Counted from the stretch's first letter, positions 20,295 through 31,066 are shown. The stretch: 64,000 bases of DNA from Brevipalpus yothersi (GCA_003956705.1 QZCP01000667.1:246623-310622); one strand, 5' to 3'. Made by a program: numbers and translations. Notes: generated by a model from the letters alone, not told the origin.

Positions 20295-21739
20295 ATGGCT
20301 GAAAGTGTTGATCAAGAGGCTGTTAATCAAATGATCCAAGGTAAAAGGCATCTTCTTATTAAGGATTACAATTCGGCTGTTCAAAGTTTCGAAAAGGTTT
20401 GCCAATTATTTGATGAAAAATATGGTAAAGGTGCTGATGAATGTGGTGATGCTTATCTCAATTATGGTATTGCACTACTAGAATTGGCACGTCAAGAGAC
20501 CGGAGCTTTGGAAGGTCTTGTTAATGCTGCAAGTAAGAAGTATTCCTCTTTTATTCCTTCTTTTTTCCTTTGCCTTCCTTACTATTTCATCTTCTGTCTA
20601 ATCAATTTGTGGCAGCATCCTTTGTTTATCAAATCATGATCAATTTAACCTTCAGCTTGTCATAAGCCTAACCTTTCCCTTTCAATACTCTCTATCTTAT
20701 TCTAGTTCATGACCCTTCCGAATCAGAATCCGAAGAGCAAGAGGAAGAAGATGGTGAGGATGATAATGGTGAAAATGCTAACAATGATGAAGGAGATTCC
20801 AATGAGGGCTCAAAGGAGGATAATGAAGAAGATCTTACATTAGAGGATGTCAATAAAAATGGTCAATCCTCAACCAATAACAATGACGAGCAAGATCCTG
20901 TAACAAAATCTTCCAATGATGGTCATGTGAATGGCAACGCAGCACCAGAACCATGTTCTTCTAATTCACAACCTTTCGATCCTAATCAGCCGAGTACATC
21001 AACTGGTATCACAAAAGCTAATGAAGAAGAAGAAGAGGAACCAAATAACACAGAGATCTCATGGGAGGTTTTAACTATGGCAAGAGATATCTTTGAGAGG
21101 CAACTAAAGGAGGGTAAAGATGTAAATTATAAATTAGCAGAAACTTTACAAAAAATGGGTGAAATCGCCACAGAATGGGAAAATAATGAACTAGCCATCC
21201 AATTGTTGACTCAGTGTCTCACATTGCGACAACAATTTTTACCTGAGGACGATCGACTCATTGCTGAAACCTATTATCACATTGGTAATGCTCATTCATT
21301 CATATCACAAGTTGAGTTAGCCAATGACGCTTTCCAGCGTGCAATTTCTGTTATACGACTTCGCATTGAGAACCAGAAAAAAGTATTGGCTGATGGAGAG
21401 TTAAAAAATGAAGAGAAATTACACTCTATCAAAGAAGAAATTAACGAATTAGAGGGTCTTCTCCCAGAGATGGTTGCCAGGATTGAAGATAAACGTGATC
21501 AGATGGCTACTGTAGAGGAGGGCTTGAAAATGGAAGCAAAAGAGAAAGACGAGGAAGCTCAAATAGCCTCTCTCAAATTGTGTGAGCCAAAGCCGATTAA
21601 TAATGTCTCTCATTTAGTCAAGCGAAAAAAGACTGACCAAGGGAACCCTGATAACGTCAAGAAGATATGTCCAACGCCGGTATCAACCGTGGAATCAACC
21701 TCCGATGATTCGAAAGTTGTCACCGAGAGCAGTGTGTAA
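20295..21739 (+). CDS. NASP: NASP-type histone chaperone (SHNi-TPR)
   Basis: Nuclear TPR chaperone of the NASP/Sim3/Hif1 family, which binds soluble H3-H4 (and linker histone in vertebrates). Two exons, 20295-20532 and 20706-21739; 423 aa. TPR1 is in exon 1 (GKRHLLIKDYNSAVQSFEKV, ECGDAYLNYGIALLELARQE). A long acidic insert follows (about 83-150, Glu/Asp/Asn/Ser-rich, e.g. SESESEEQEEEDGEDDNGEN), the histone-binding acidic loop within TPR2 of the family. Then come WEVLTMARDIFERQL, ETLQKMGEIATEWENNELAI and ETYYHIGNAHSFISQVELAN (SHNi-TPR), a coiled coil and a basic stretch (VKRKKTD) that could be an NLS. The first GTG-started codons in front are not used; ATG at 20295 fits. It is close to the histone genes in the same window and may share S-phase control. 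Confidence 0.95.
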
Positions 21740-21749
21740 GACGGAGAAA

Positions 21750-22080
21750 TCATAAAAAATCTCAATCCATTAAGTAATCGAATCACTCGATCTGTAATAG
21801 TAATTGATTTATACAAATTCTTCATCTTTTTCTAGAAGATCTCATTTACATCTGTTTCCATTTCTCTTCACCCGGTCTTTTCTGCTTAGTTTCTTTCTTT
21901 TCATCTCCTTTGTTCATCTTGTACCTCATGTCTACAATTTTGACGATCACTTAAAGATGAAACATCAGCTGAACTTTCAGCAGCACTTTTCACCTCTTTT
22001 CTGTTCACCCCTCGCTACTTTCTCGGTACTTTTTGATCAAAATTTATTCCACAGTTTTCCACAATCTCATTGTCTTGTCT
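21750..22080 (-). pseudogene. Decayed copy of the EBP2 3' end
   Basis: This stretch matches about 26900-27180, the 3' flank and last codons of EBP2, in the same orientation. Shared blocks include TCCATTAAGT, ATTTATACAAATT, TTCATCTTTT, TAGAAGATC, CATCTGTTTCC and CATCAGCTGAACTTTCAGCA. On the minus strand it would still read AESSADVSSLSDRQN (EBP2 has AESSADVSSFSNRHN) before frames break. It lies immediately after the NASP stop, antisense to NASP, so the NASP 3' UTR probably runs through it. It is a truncated duplicate, not a working gene. Confidence 0.8.
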
Positions 22081-23352
22081 CTTAGTTTTTGAACCATACT
22101 GTAAGAGTCTAACACTTGACTAACTAAACGGGAACAGTTTTGCTAAGTTTTATTTTATTCTCGGACACTGCCAACTCATGAGGTATGATGAAGTAGTTGA
22201 AGAGAACGGTTGAGTGTCATTACTATTCACCAGGTTATCAAGTGGATAGAAGAAGTATATACAATGTTCCTCGATTAATTTTGTTCACTCCAACTTGTGA
22301 AAGATGTATGCCATCTTCAACAACACTAGGTCAAATTGCAAAGCTATAAATTATGCTCATTTTATTGCAAACGCTTATACAGCTTGTGGCAGGTACATGT
22401 ATAGTACAGGTACTATCAGAGGCTTCGAATCCGATTGTGATGTGTTGTCTCTGAGCTGATAACTAGCGAAGACCGTTCTTAGATCCAAGTACAGTACCAT
22501 CAAGATATGATCGCATAGGTCTAACCTGGTATCATTAATCATATTCGAGAACGATAGTGAGAAGTTCAATAAGTTCGCTATCTATAGCTTATCTTTGCTT
22601 AGCAAGTCATTTCGAATATAATCTTTTGCAACTTTGGCCCGATTTTTATTCAAGATTTTATGGTCTGACGATAATTCTTCCAGGTTAACCATCAAACCTA
22701 TGATAATTTTCTACCATAATATCTGGAAAGGACTTGTCTATCGAACCTGAATTCAGATTGAATCAGTCGAATAAGAGTCGATATCCTATGGATGCAGAGA
22801 GTTGCCAAAAGCTTATCAAATGAGCTGCAGCACAACTTATCATCATTATTCGTAACTATTCATGAAAATTATAAGGGACATTCATTTTTGGTAAGAAAAA
22901 GTGGAAAAATTTTTCACCCAAAAATGCGTGCTCAACAAAAAAACTGCTCCACCAATTTTCGAACTAAAAACTTTCATGTTCTGTTGATTTCAATTGTCAA
23001 TAATTTCCAATCTCGTTCCGATCAATCGGATACGTTCTGATTGTCATGATAAATTAAATTAAATTAAATTAAATTCATGTCCTGCCGATTATGGACTAGG
23101 TGGTGCCACCTGATCAGCCAACTTTTGCATTGTGTCTACATCAATTGATCAGCATCATCATATGTATTGATGTTGCGTTAATCAAATATTTTTGCTCATA
23201 CTTTTTGGTGTGCATTGAAAAAATTGAACGCCTCTCATACTCGACACACAAGACAAGGAGTATCGATTGGTTGATCATTATTGATTTTATTTGTGATCTT
23301 CTCTGTGTGTGCACATCAATCAATTGAGCCCGGTGATATGAGTGGTGGTAGA
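22081..23352. other. Spacer upstream of phafin
   Basis: No supported gene. A tandem pentanucleotide repeat (about five AAATT units) lies at about 23050-23075. The region near 23100-23350 is probably 5' UTR or promoter of phafin. Confidence 0.5.
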
Positions 23353-25262
23353 ATGGTTGAAAACTTGGGTCAGTTAAAAGTTTCACATCACACATCAAAG
23401 AGAAAGTGATGAAAAATTATTGTATTGCCCACTTGTTGTTACCTTATTCTTGATATATCAACTTCTTCTTTCTTTTTTGTTCTTGATTCTTCATTTTTAT
23501 AGTTGGAACAGATGTTAATGCCGATCGTATTATGAGGGCAGAAAAGTCATTCATCAATGGCGCGGTAAGTGTGATTAACAATTATGCAACAATTTTTTTC
23601 ACAATACATCTTCCCATTGAAAATATATGTATAAACGTTGCAACGAAAAATGTGTAGCAATATCTCATAATATTCACGTCTCTCTCTTTTTTACTTTTTT
23701 GGACATCCTCTTACTCATCAATTTCAGCCCTTGATGGAAAAAGGTCGAGTGATGATCGGTGAGGGTGAATTGACCAAAATGTGTCGTAAAGGACCAAAAA
23801 AGAAGATATTTTTCCTATTTAATGATATTCTGGTTTACGGTGGTCCATCATTGATTCCAAACACCTACACCAGGCAGCATATAATGAGACTGGAAGATAT
23901 GGAAATTGAACCTCTAGATGATCCTGGTGAAGGAGGTGAGTTGATCATGATCAATCTCAAAAATCTCAACAATGACACGGAAGCCATTCTGACACTACGC
24001 TGAGCTTCGATAATATATATATTTATATTTATAGATTTTGACCTGAATGTTTTGCAAACAATCGGTATCTTTACGTGACGTACTCAAACTTTAAGCCATA
24101 AGCTCGCTATATATGCGAATCATTTCCTTTTTACCTTCCTAAATCCATTGCACTTGCTTTGTTTCTTTCAATCCATTATCTTATTTCAAACGATTGCTAC
24201 TGTGTGAAACTTTCGAAAGAGAGAAAAAAAGAGTGGCTGTCACACGCCGAGACTATCGCTATATAATTGATGGCTATCTGAATCATGTTCATCATTCAGC
24301 TTACGATAGTTTCGCCCCTTTGAGCCTAGTTTTCTCTTTCCTCAGCTTCATTCTCTCACAATCTCCTACTATTTCTCTTTCTCTCCCTTTCCCTCTCCAA
24401 AACCCACCCTCCATATATATGTAGTTTTTTTTCCACAATGAGTCAATATCCAGTGTACTGATTCATTGAACTATAATCAATTCATCCGCTTCACATATTC
24501 ATCTACTTTTTCATTCACACACACATACATTGCTTCTCATTGAACAGCTCCTCTTCGATGGGGATGGATAATCAGAACTCCATCAAAATCGTTCAAAGTT
24601 TATGCCAGTAACAATGCTGAGCGTCATGATTGGCTTCGACATTTGAAGCAATGCCAAGCGGATATTCAAGAACGGCGTGAGTATAGAGTACTTTTTTCTA
24701 CCTTTTTTCTCCCAATTATTAGGATCTCTCTTTGTTCGAGAATGTCTTTTCTGTATGTTGTTGTGTTTAAATTTTCTTCTTCCTCCTTCTTTTGCTTTGA
24801 AAATTACTTTCAGTGAAAAAACAACCAAACAATAAATTTGCTCCTCATTGGGTGCCTGATAGTGAGGCTAAAAAGTGTCAAGCTTGTGGTGAAACTACGT
24901 TCAATTTCATCAAGAGACGTGTAAGAAGCATATCATCAATTAACCTCCAGCCAATGTATCTCTTTCATTCTTTTCCATGGATGCTGACTTGATGTTTTTT
25001 TCTCTCCTTTTCCTTTGATTTATCTGATATGCAGCATCATTGCCGAAACTGTGGCAAGGTCATATGTTCTGAATGCTCCACCAAATACATCATTCCCTCT
25101 ATTCAAGTGAACGATCCTGTTCGAGTCTGTGGTGAATGCAAAGATCTTCTCCTCAAAGAGAGCACTACAATGAAAGCTGTTCCCGAAAATTCATCTCCTC
25201 TAAAATCTGTATCTGAGACTTCATCTTCTTCATCCAGTGGCTTCTTCTCGTCTTCTTCGTAA
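23353..25262 (+). CDS. Phafin (PH and FYVE domain protein)
   Basis: Endosomal PI3P-binding adaptor of the PLEKHF1/2 (phafin; fly Rush) family. Six exons: 23353-23368, 23503-23564, 23728-23935, 24548-24676, 24814-24920 and 25035-25262. These total 750 nt and 249 aa, the same as human PLEKHF2. The PH domain covers about 30-130: GRVMIGEGELTKMCRKGPKK, FFLFNDILVYG, GWIIRTPSKSFKVYASNNAE, WLRHLKQC. The FYVE finger covers about 150-212 with all signatures: WVPD at 151-154, RRHHCRNCGKVICSECS from 173, RVCGECKDLLL. The tail is Ser-rich, where vertebrates have Asp. The 16-nt first exon is inferred from phase and an ATG (MVENL matches MVDRL); its donor GTCAGT is weaker than the others. Confidence 0.94.
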
Positions 25263-25876
25263 TCAAATCTTTTATACATGTCGATTTTACAATGGTCTAT
25301 CACCAAATTCTAGTTTTTCTACAAGTTTTTTTTCTGGTCCTTTGATCAATCATTCCTCTTCTATCGAATAAGGAGAAATTTATTTCATACGATTTCTGAA
25401 ACTCTTTCTCTCTTATACCTTTCCAATCTTACCATCAAATCGGTGTCTGTAAATAGACGAACCAATCTAGCTCATTTTTATGAGTAATATCCACAATTTT
25501 TGCTCTACTGCAACACTGTAACTTCTGTACGTTTGATTACTTCATTGCTCGAAGTGGACAAAGTTCTCAAAACTTTGACCAAAATGTATTTATCTATTCA
25601 TATTTTCGATCTTTTCGACTTTTATTCGTGAGTAAAGCTCTTTATACTGTCAAGAATGAAAATCAGCCTAAACGGTTGAATCTCACGTATTGGAGGTGTA
25701 ATGTCAACTCCTAAAGACGATTGAATTTTTACTTATTTATTTTTTTCTTCAACTTCATTCAATTTACATGTTTGTTTCAATATTTCCCACTGATGAGGAT
25801 AGAAGGAAAAGAGGGAAAGAGAAAGAAATATCAATCTTCCTTTGTTAGGGAGCTTAAAGCCAACAATCATTAAATA
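25263..25876. other. Phafin 3' flank
   Basis: Contains the 3' UTR of phafin. No coding segment was recognised and no clear AATAAA near the stop. Confidence 0.45.
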
Positions 25877-26383
25877 ATGAGCTGCTCAAAATATCTCAAC
25901 AATGTAGCCAACCAACAATCGATTGATGAATTCTACCAGAAGATGAGCAAGAAAGTCACTTATCAGAGTTTCACCTTTAGAGAAGAATTTTATCATCTCA
26001 TCTTCAATCAATATAATTAATCAAAGATCTCTGTCACTAGAGAAAGCTGTTCACACTAAGTTTTGAAACCGTTGGTCCTGATCTTTTTCTTGGAATACCT
26101 CGTAATGGGTTCATACCAAATTCTTTATAAGGGCAGACCGTGTAATGCTGCTACACCGAAAAATACTGTCCCAAACTTTGTCAAAGAATCTGGAGAAGGA
26201 TCAAACCGCGTGTATCAATGCACAATCTGTACTGATTGGAAAACTCCGAATTGGAAGAAGATGGAGAACCATATCCTGGAAGATCATGAAATCTTTCAAT
26301 ATAGATGTATCAAGTGTGCAAAATGTTTTACCGCAAAGTCGAAACTCATTCAACATTTTGATCTATGTATCGATGATGAATGA
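25877..26383 (+). pseudogene. Short zinc-finger gene A, probably decayed paralogue of gene B
   Basis: Paralogue of the minus-strand gene at 45295-45928. Two open pieces are seen. 25877-26020 encodes 47 codons from an ATG, with YLNNVANQ where gene B has YLVNLVNQ, and a similar helical segment after it. 26063-26383 encodes SYQILYKGRPC, SGEGSNRVYQC and two fingers: C-x2-C-x13-H-x4-H and C-x2-C-x12-H-x3-C, with IFQYRCIKCAKCF. A stop at 26018-26020 separates them, and the place of gene B's intron acceptor is TTTCTTGG instead of TTCCAG, so normal joining fails. The second piece could still be translated alone from ATG 26105 (92 aa). I recognise no outside family. Either a pseudogene or a shortened gene. 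Confidence 0.55.
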
Positions 26384-26998
26384 TCAATAACCAGATAGAT
26401 TTTTGAATCTTTTTTAAATAGAACAAGTTTGTCCATAATATAATGAATTAAGAATAAAAAGATGCGACAATCGATTTCATCAGTATGAATTGATTTGCGA
26501 AGAGAAAAAGTAATAGAGTCATCCCATTGAGAACAAATTGAATTTCAGAACTGATAAATTCTTCTAGAAGGCTCGTAGAATGAAAAATATGACGAAGATG
26601 CCTATGAATTCCATGATACTCATTATGGAATTCCGTTACTAGAATTTGAAGAGATCAACGCTTCAAATGTCTACAAGAAAGTATTCTTCTCTATCGTATC
26701 CGCTCAGACCGGTATCTCTCATTCTTTAAGATTATATGTTCCCGGATATCCTCAACTCATCAAATCATTGCTGAAGTAGAGAGCGTGAAAAATGTATGTT
26801 TGAGCCTTAATCAAGAACCAAGTGTACACTAACAGTTAGCTAAAACATCTGATGTTGCGAAAGTTGTTGTTAAGGGTGATGAAAGAAACGAAAAGAAGAA
26901 ATCTCAGTTATCTCAGTCCATTAAGTTATGGAATCACTTGATTTGTATTGATAATTAATTTATACAAATTATTCATCTTTTCCTAGAAGATCGCATTT
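26384..26998. other. Spacer between gene A and EBP2, with an ATG-less open frame
   Basis: At about 26573-26779 (+) a frame of some 68 codons without ATG reads coherently (EKYDEDAYEFHDTHYGIPLL, later SLRLYVPGYPQLIKSLLK) and ends in TAG. It may be an exon or relic; not recognised. 26900-26998 is the 3' flank of EBP2 and the source of the copy at 21.75 kb. Confidence 0.35.
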
Positions 26999-27851
26999 TC
27001 ATCTGTTTCCTTCTTTCTTTACCAGGCCTCTTCTGCTTGTTTCCCTTGCCTCCCTTTTTTTCCCTCCTCTGTTGGTTTTAGCTTGACTCTTAGGTCCACG
27101 ATTATGACGATTACTAAAAGATGACACATCAGCTGAACTTTCAGCAGTGTTATACTTTTTACGCTTTTTCTGTCCACCAAGTCCATACTTTTGCAACTTA
27201 TACGCTGTCTTTTTGGTCGGCTTCTTGGAATCTTTCTTCTTATCTTTCTTGTCTTTGTCATTCTTTTTACCAGAATCATCGAGAAAATCGAGATTCTTAT
27301 CTATTCCTTTCTTAAATTTAGCTATTTTGTTATTAAATTCTTTTTTCTCCTCTTGTTTTGATATTTTAACTTGAGTTTGAACCATCTTAGCCATCTTTCT
27401 TTCCTTACGGATTCGCTTGGCTTTCTCAATCTTTTCCATTATTGCTTCTCGCTCAGCATGAGCTCGCTTTATACGATCCATATGGGAATCACTTTTAATC
27501 ATCTCAGCAATATAATCATTTGGCTTTCTCACTTTAATACCAGCAGCCTTTAGGCGGGGAACTGCTTCCATAATGGCCGCTTGAGCCTGCTTATAGCTGA
27601 TACAATGAAAAAAAACAAAAATGTTTACTAAATTTTAAGCATACAATCAAATCTGAACCAACTTACAATACTTGTTCTCGATCAAAATCATTATTAACAT
27701 CCTTGTCATCAAATTGTTCATCAGTATCTGTAATCAAATCTAAGCGCTCAATCCAATCATAGTCCAATTTAATTTGATCATAACATCGCTTCAACGCCGG
27801 CTTATTGTTTATCTCTTTTGGTCTCACAATCTCGGGACCTTCTAGTGGCAT
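26999..27851 (-). CDS. EBNA1BP2: rRNA-processing protein EBP2
   Basis: Nucleolar protein needed for 60S subunit assembly and 27S pre-rRNA processing; works with RRS1. Two exons, 27667-27851 and 26999-27596, 260 aa. Exon 1 has LKRCYDQIKLDYDWIERLDL; the joint gives FDREQVFYKQAQAAIMEAVP, matching the family (human FQREMSFYRQAQAAV). Then KVRKPNDYIAEMIKSDSHMD, a coiled-coil basic region with many Lys/Glu, QKYGLGGQKKRKKYNTAESS and a Lys/Arg-rich C-terminus that acts as nucleolar signal in the family. ATG at 27849-27851 is used; upstream in-frame TTG is not needed. The N-terminus is shorter than in human. Its last 60 or so codons have been copied to 21.8-22.1 kb. Confidence 0.95.
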
Positions 27852-29122
27852 ATTCACACAAAGCCACTTATTTTTCCAGCTCACCGACAATCAATACCCT
27901 ATTAAATCACCATATAAATATCACACACATAGAAAAATAATACAACATTCAAAAATATAATCATTCAACAAATATTCAAGATCAAAACAATTAAGTTTAA
28001 AAAAGCACGTTTCACTTTAAAAGACACGTGATTAACACAGGGAAAGTAGTTCAGCGAATCACAGCACATTTTGCATTGCCTCTCTCTTTTCTCTCTCTCT
28101 CTCTCTTTGCCGAGAAGAGAGAGACCAAAACAGAGATAGAGAGAGAGAGTTGTTGTGATTATTAATTGTTGAGGTTAATCACTCGGTTGGTCCAACTACA
28201 TCCACACCACACATCCACACACACCACATTTGCTGAATCGTCATTGATTGAATGGTAGTGAATCCACTTTTTTTTCTCTCTTCTCTCTGTTCATATGTGA
28301 ATGTGCCTGCGTTTGCATACTACATTTTCATCGTGTGTATGTGTGTGTAATGAGAAAGTGAAAATTTTAATATATTTTTTTGCAAGGTGAATGCAAAATG
28401 AATGCAATCATCAGCCGCAAGCTTTCCCTCATCTTTCACTCAATTTGATTGAACCAATTTTTGCTTACGTTTATCTTGATTCTCGATTTTCTATCATCTT
28501 CTTCCTTTTTTTGCTCCTCATTTTTATTGAGCTTATTCGAGTGGCTACATGTTACCACCAATTACTACCATCACCACCACCACCAAGTAATACTACTACC
28601 TCTCTCAACCATTTAAGGGAAAATAGAATGATTTATAAAGTTTATAAACGGGTTTAGATTACTCGTTCTATTTCATCATCATCATCACCATCATCATCGT
28701 AAAAATATTTGGACTCTGTGTTGTGAATAGTGTTTAATAGAGAAGAAAAAGAAGAAAAAAGTCTCTTCAAATTTTCTTTCAACATCTATCTTCCACTTTT
28801 TCCTGGACACGATCTCAATTTTCTTTCCCATTATCATATAGTGTGGACATTATTCTCTCTCAATATTTATATTCCATGTATTGCCATATTTTTTTTGCTC
28901 CTCATTTGATCATCATTGTCCATCATTATCCATCGTTAATTCAATGAATTCTTTTTGAGTGATTTATTTGATATTTGTCTAGAGAGAAAATTTGTGCGCC
29001 AAAATAGCTTTTTTTATATCCCATACATATACATAAACATTCTGTATATCAATTCAATTGATCGTTTTAATATCAGCCTTATCTAACAAGTTATATCATC
29101 ACATTTTATTTACCTCTCGATC
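27852..29122. promoter_or_regulatory. Divergent EBP2 / ATF7IP-like spacer
   Basis: 1.27 kb between the two starts. It has a (CT)n block at about 28080-28109 followed by (GA)n at 28116-28150, an imperfect inverted repeat able to form a hairpin. GCGCCAAA at 28996-29003 is an E2F-like site 120 bases before the ATF7IP-like start. CA-rich and CAT-rich stretches lie between. Probably includes 5' UTR. Confidence 0.45.
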
Positions 29123-30184
29123 ATGGATGTTATTGGACAAAATATTGCCAAATTGGTTGAAGAAAGACTCAAAGAAGCTCTTCGTGAAAGAGATATTAAA
29201 ATTCAAGCATTGGAAGAAGACAAACGCAGATTAACACGATTGGCCTCCGATATGAAGAACGATGTGAAACACATGAAGATTACCATAGATATGTATGAAA
29301 AGACTATGGTCAAGAACAAACTTATCCACAAATGTAATAAAGCAGTGCAATGTGATAGGTTCAGAGGTTTACCTCCCCAACACAATCACTCAGAGACCAA
29401 CTCTTCAACATCTCTATCACCAAAAAGTGAAAATTGTGAGTCGCCAAATGATTTGAATGGTCGAGAGGCTCCACAAAGATGCAACAATGAAAATGAAATT
29501 GGACCAACAAATCATTCATCATCATCCTCATCATTAATTTGCCCGGAAAGGGCACAAATCACCAGTCCAATGAGTTTAGGAGAGATGCTTGATCAACAAC
29601 AGTCCAGTAATGATGATCCAATGGATTCTCGACCTCCTGTGAGCGGTGCTCAGCCTACCTTGGCAAATGTTAGGAAAAGAAATCCACGAAACAATGTTGA
29701 AATTATTGATCTATCGGATGAGGAGAACAATAATGATAAGTACGATAAAAATGATCCGACTGGTGGTCTAAATAATGACAATAGGGATCAAGCAAATTTT
29801 TCCGCTCCCAGGATTAAGAAAGAATTTATAGCTCCAAAAATCGAAATTATGCCTGGTAGTACTAAACTTGAGAAAGATGGTAAACATTCGACTGTTTTTG
29901 TCATCACACATGATTCTGAGAATTTAGACCCTGAAACTCGAAATATTGATCACTATGAAGTATACATGTTGTATAGAAAGCCGGGCAATGCTTTTCCTAG
30001 AGATGAGAAAAGAATTGGTACAGTTCAGCCTTCGTTTCCCAGCACAGCGATTCATTTCAACGCAAATCATCTCCAAAGTGGTGTTGAATATCGCTTTCGT
30101 GTGAAACCAGTTGATGCTCAAGATCAACTGATGGGAAGAGTTAGTGAAGACTGTGTCTTCTTTGTACCTACTACCAATTCATAA
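29123..30184 (+). CDS. ATF7IP/Windei-like SETDB1 cofactor, short form
   Basis: 353-aa protein in one exon with the element order of ATF7IP (MCAF1) and fly Windei, nuclear partners of the H3K9 methyltransferase SETDB1. Residues 1-65 form a charged coiled coil (LVEERLKEALRERDIKIQAL and following). A Ser/Asn-rich linker follows. VEIIDLSDEE from residue 192 is a textbook SUMO-interacting motif. Possible sumoylation sites (IKKEF, PKIEI) come next. Residues about 255-350 fit a C-terminal fibronectin type III domain (IDHYEVYMLYRKPG, IGTVQPS, LQSGVEYRFRVKPVDAQDQL). The family proteins are much longer (human about 1270 aa), so this is a reduced version or the last exon of a longer gene; the ATG at 29123 is the first in frame. 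Identity rests on architecture, not strong identity. Confidence 0.7.
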   Translation: MDVIGQNIAKLVEERLKEALRERDIKIQALEEDKRRLTRLASDMKNDVKHMKITIDMYEKTMVKNKLIHKCNKAVQCDRFRGLPPQHNHSETNSSTSLSPKSENCESPNDLNGREAPQRCNNENEIGPTNHSSSSSSLICPERAQITSPMSLGEMLDQQQSSNDDPMDSRPPVSGAQPTLANVRKRNPRNNVEIIDLSDEENNNDKYDKNDPTGGLNNDNRDQANFSAPRIKKEFIAPKIEIMPGSTKLEKDGKHSTVFVITHDSENLDPETRNIDHYEVYMLYRKPGNAFPRDEKRIGTVQPSFPSTAIHFNANHLQSGVEYRFRVKPVDAQDQLMGRVSEDCVFFVPTTNS

Positions 30185-30294
30185 TACTTTTCGTATGTGC
30201 CTTTGTCTATATCTCATTCGAAATTTTAGCCACTTTTTGGTCAATAAATTTTTCCTGGGTTCACCTAAGGGCACATGTTGCTGGTCAATTTTTA

Positions 30295-30298
<4 letters not shown>

Positions 30299-30329
<31 letters not shown>
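30299..30329. repeat. (TC)n microsatellite
   Basis: About 15 uninterrupted TC units, downstream of the ATF7IP-like gene. Confidence 0.95.
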
Positions 30330-30338
<9 letters not shown>

Positions 30339-30532
30339 CCTTTCTCTTATCTAGCCACTACACCTTAATCAAGTTGCCAGAGAGAAAAAAGAGTCAACCA
30401 CTCGAAACTTCTAGTGAAAATTAACTAGCTGCCAGTTGTTGTTGCCTGCAAGGCGGGAAGTCAGAAGAAGTCGGAAGATATGATCTTGATACTGTCTTAG
30501 TCAGTTAATATCAAGCATTTTCACTCAACCGG

Positions 30533-30853
30533 TTACATGAGAATGTACTGTAGGGTAAAGAGCCTGATTTTCTTATTTTTTTCCGAGAGGATCATTTTGA
30601 AACATCGTTTGCGCAATTCATTGACTCGTAAATCCTGAAAAACGACGTGAAGAAGAGTTTCAACATGTTCATGAGGCCGGATTGACAAGGTAATAGATCT
30701 TTGGGACCCATACAAAATTTTGGGATCTTCAGCTACACAGCTTAACGTGTGTATCCATGCAGCTTCCACGTGTGTTAGGATGTCCCTAAAATAGTTGTTA
30801 AACTGGGTTTCTTTCCTAATATCTACTCTCTTTTCACCTAAGATCATGATCAT
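30533..30853 (-). CDS. Unrecognised 106-aa ORF
   Basis: Starts with ATG and ends with TAA. It reads like a folded protein: GEKRVDIRKETQFNNYFRDI, VEAAWIHTLSCVAEDP, RSITLSIRPHEHVETLLHVV, DLRVNELRKRCFKMIL. Composition is more balanced than the surrounding low-complexity DNA and codons use G and C freely. No family recognised. No splice signals were assigned, so it may be a one-exon orphan gene or chance. Confidence 0.35.
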   Translation of the reverse strand: MIMILGEKRVDIRKETQFNNYFRDILTHVEAAWIHTLSCVAEDPKILYGSQRSITLSIRPHEHVETLLHVVFQDLRVNELRKRCFKMILSEKNKKIRLFTLQYILM

Positions 30854-31027
30854 AACAATTTCTGTGGGTTCTCATCTCTATCAAAACGACACGATTCTTG
30901 TATGAAAGAGAGAGAGAGAACGAAAAAACTCTGATTCAATTCATGTATTATTCCTTCTCTTGCTATTATTATTAAATAAGTCACTCCCTGAAGCATGGAA
31001 ATCATGCATTTATGTATGAGGGTATAA

Positions 31028-31066
31028 GTGTGTGTGTGTATGTGTGTGTGTGTGTGTGTTTGTGTC
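31028..31066. repeat. (TG)n microsatellite, interrupted
   Basis: TG repeat with single-base interruptions (TA, TT). Confidence 0.9.

Noticed and set aside
21804..22085. Plus-strand ORF of 93 codons after NASP
   Set aside because: It is the reverse strand of the decayed EBP2 copy and is AT/CT driven.
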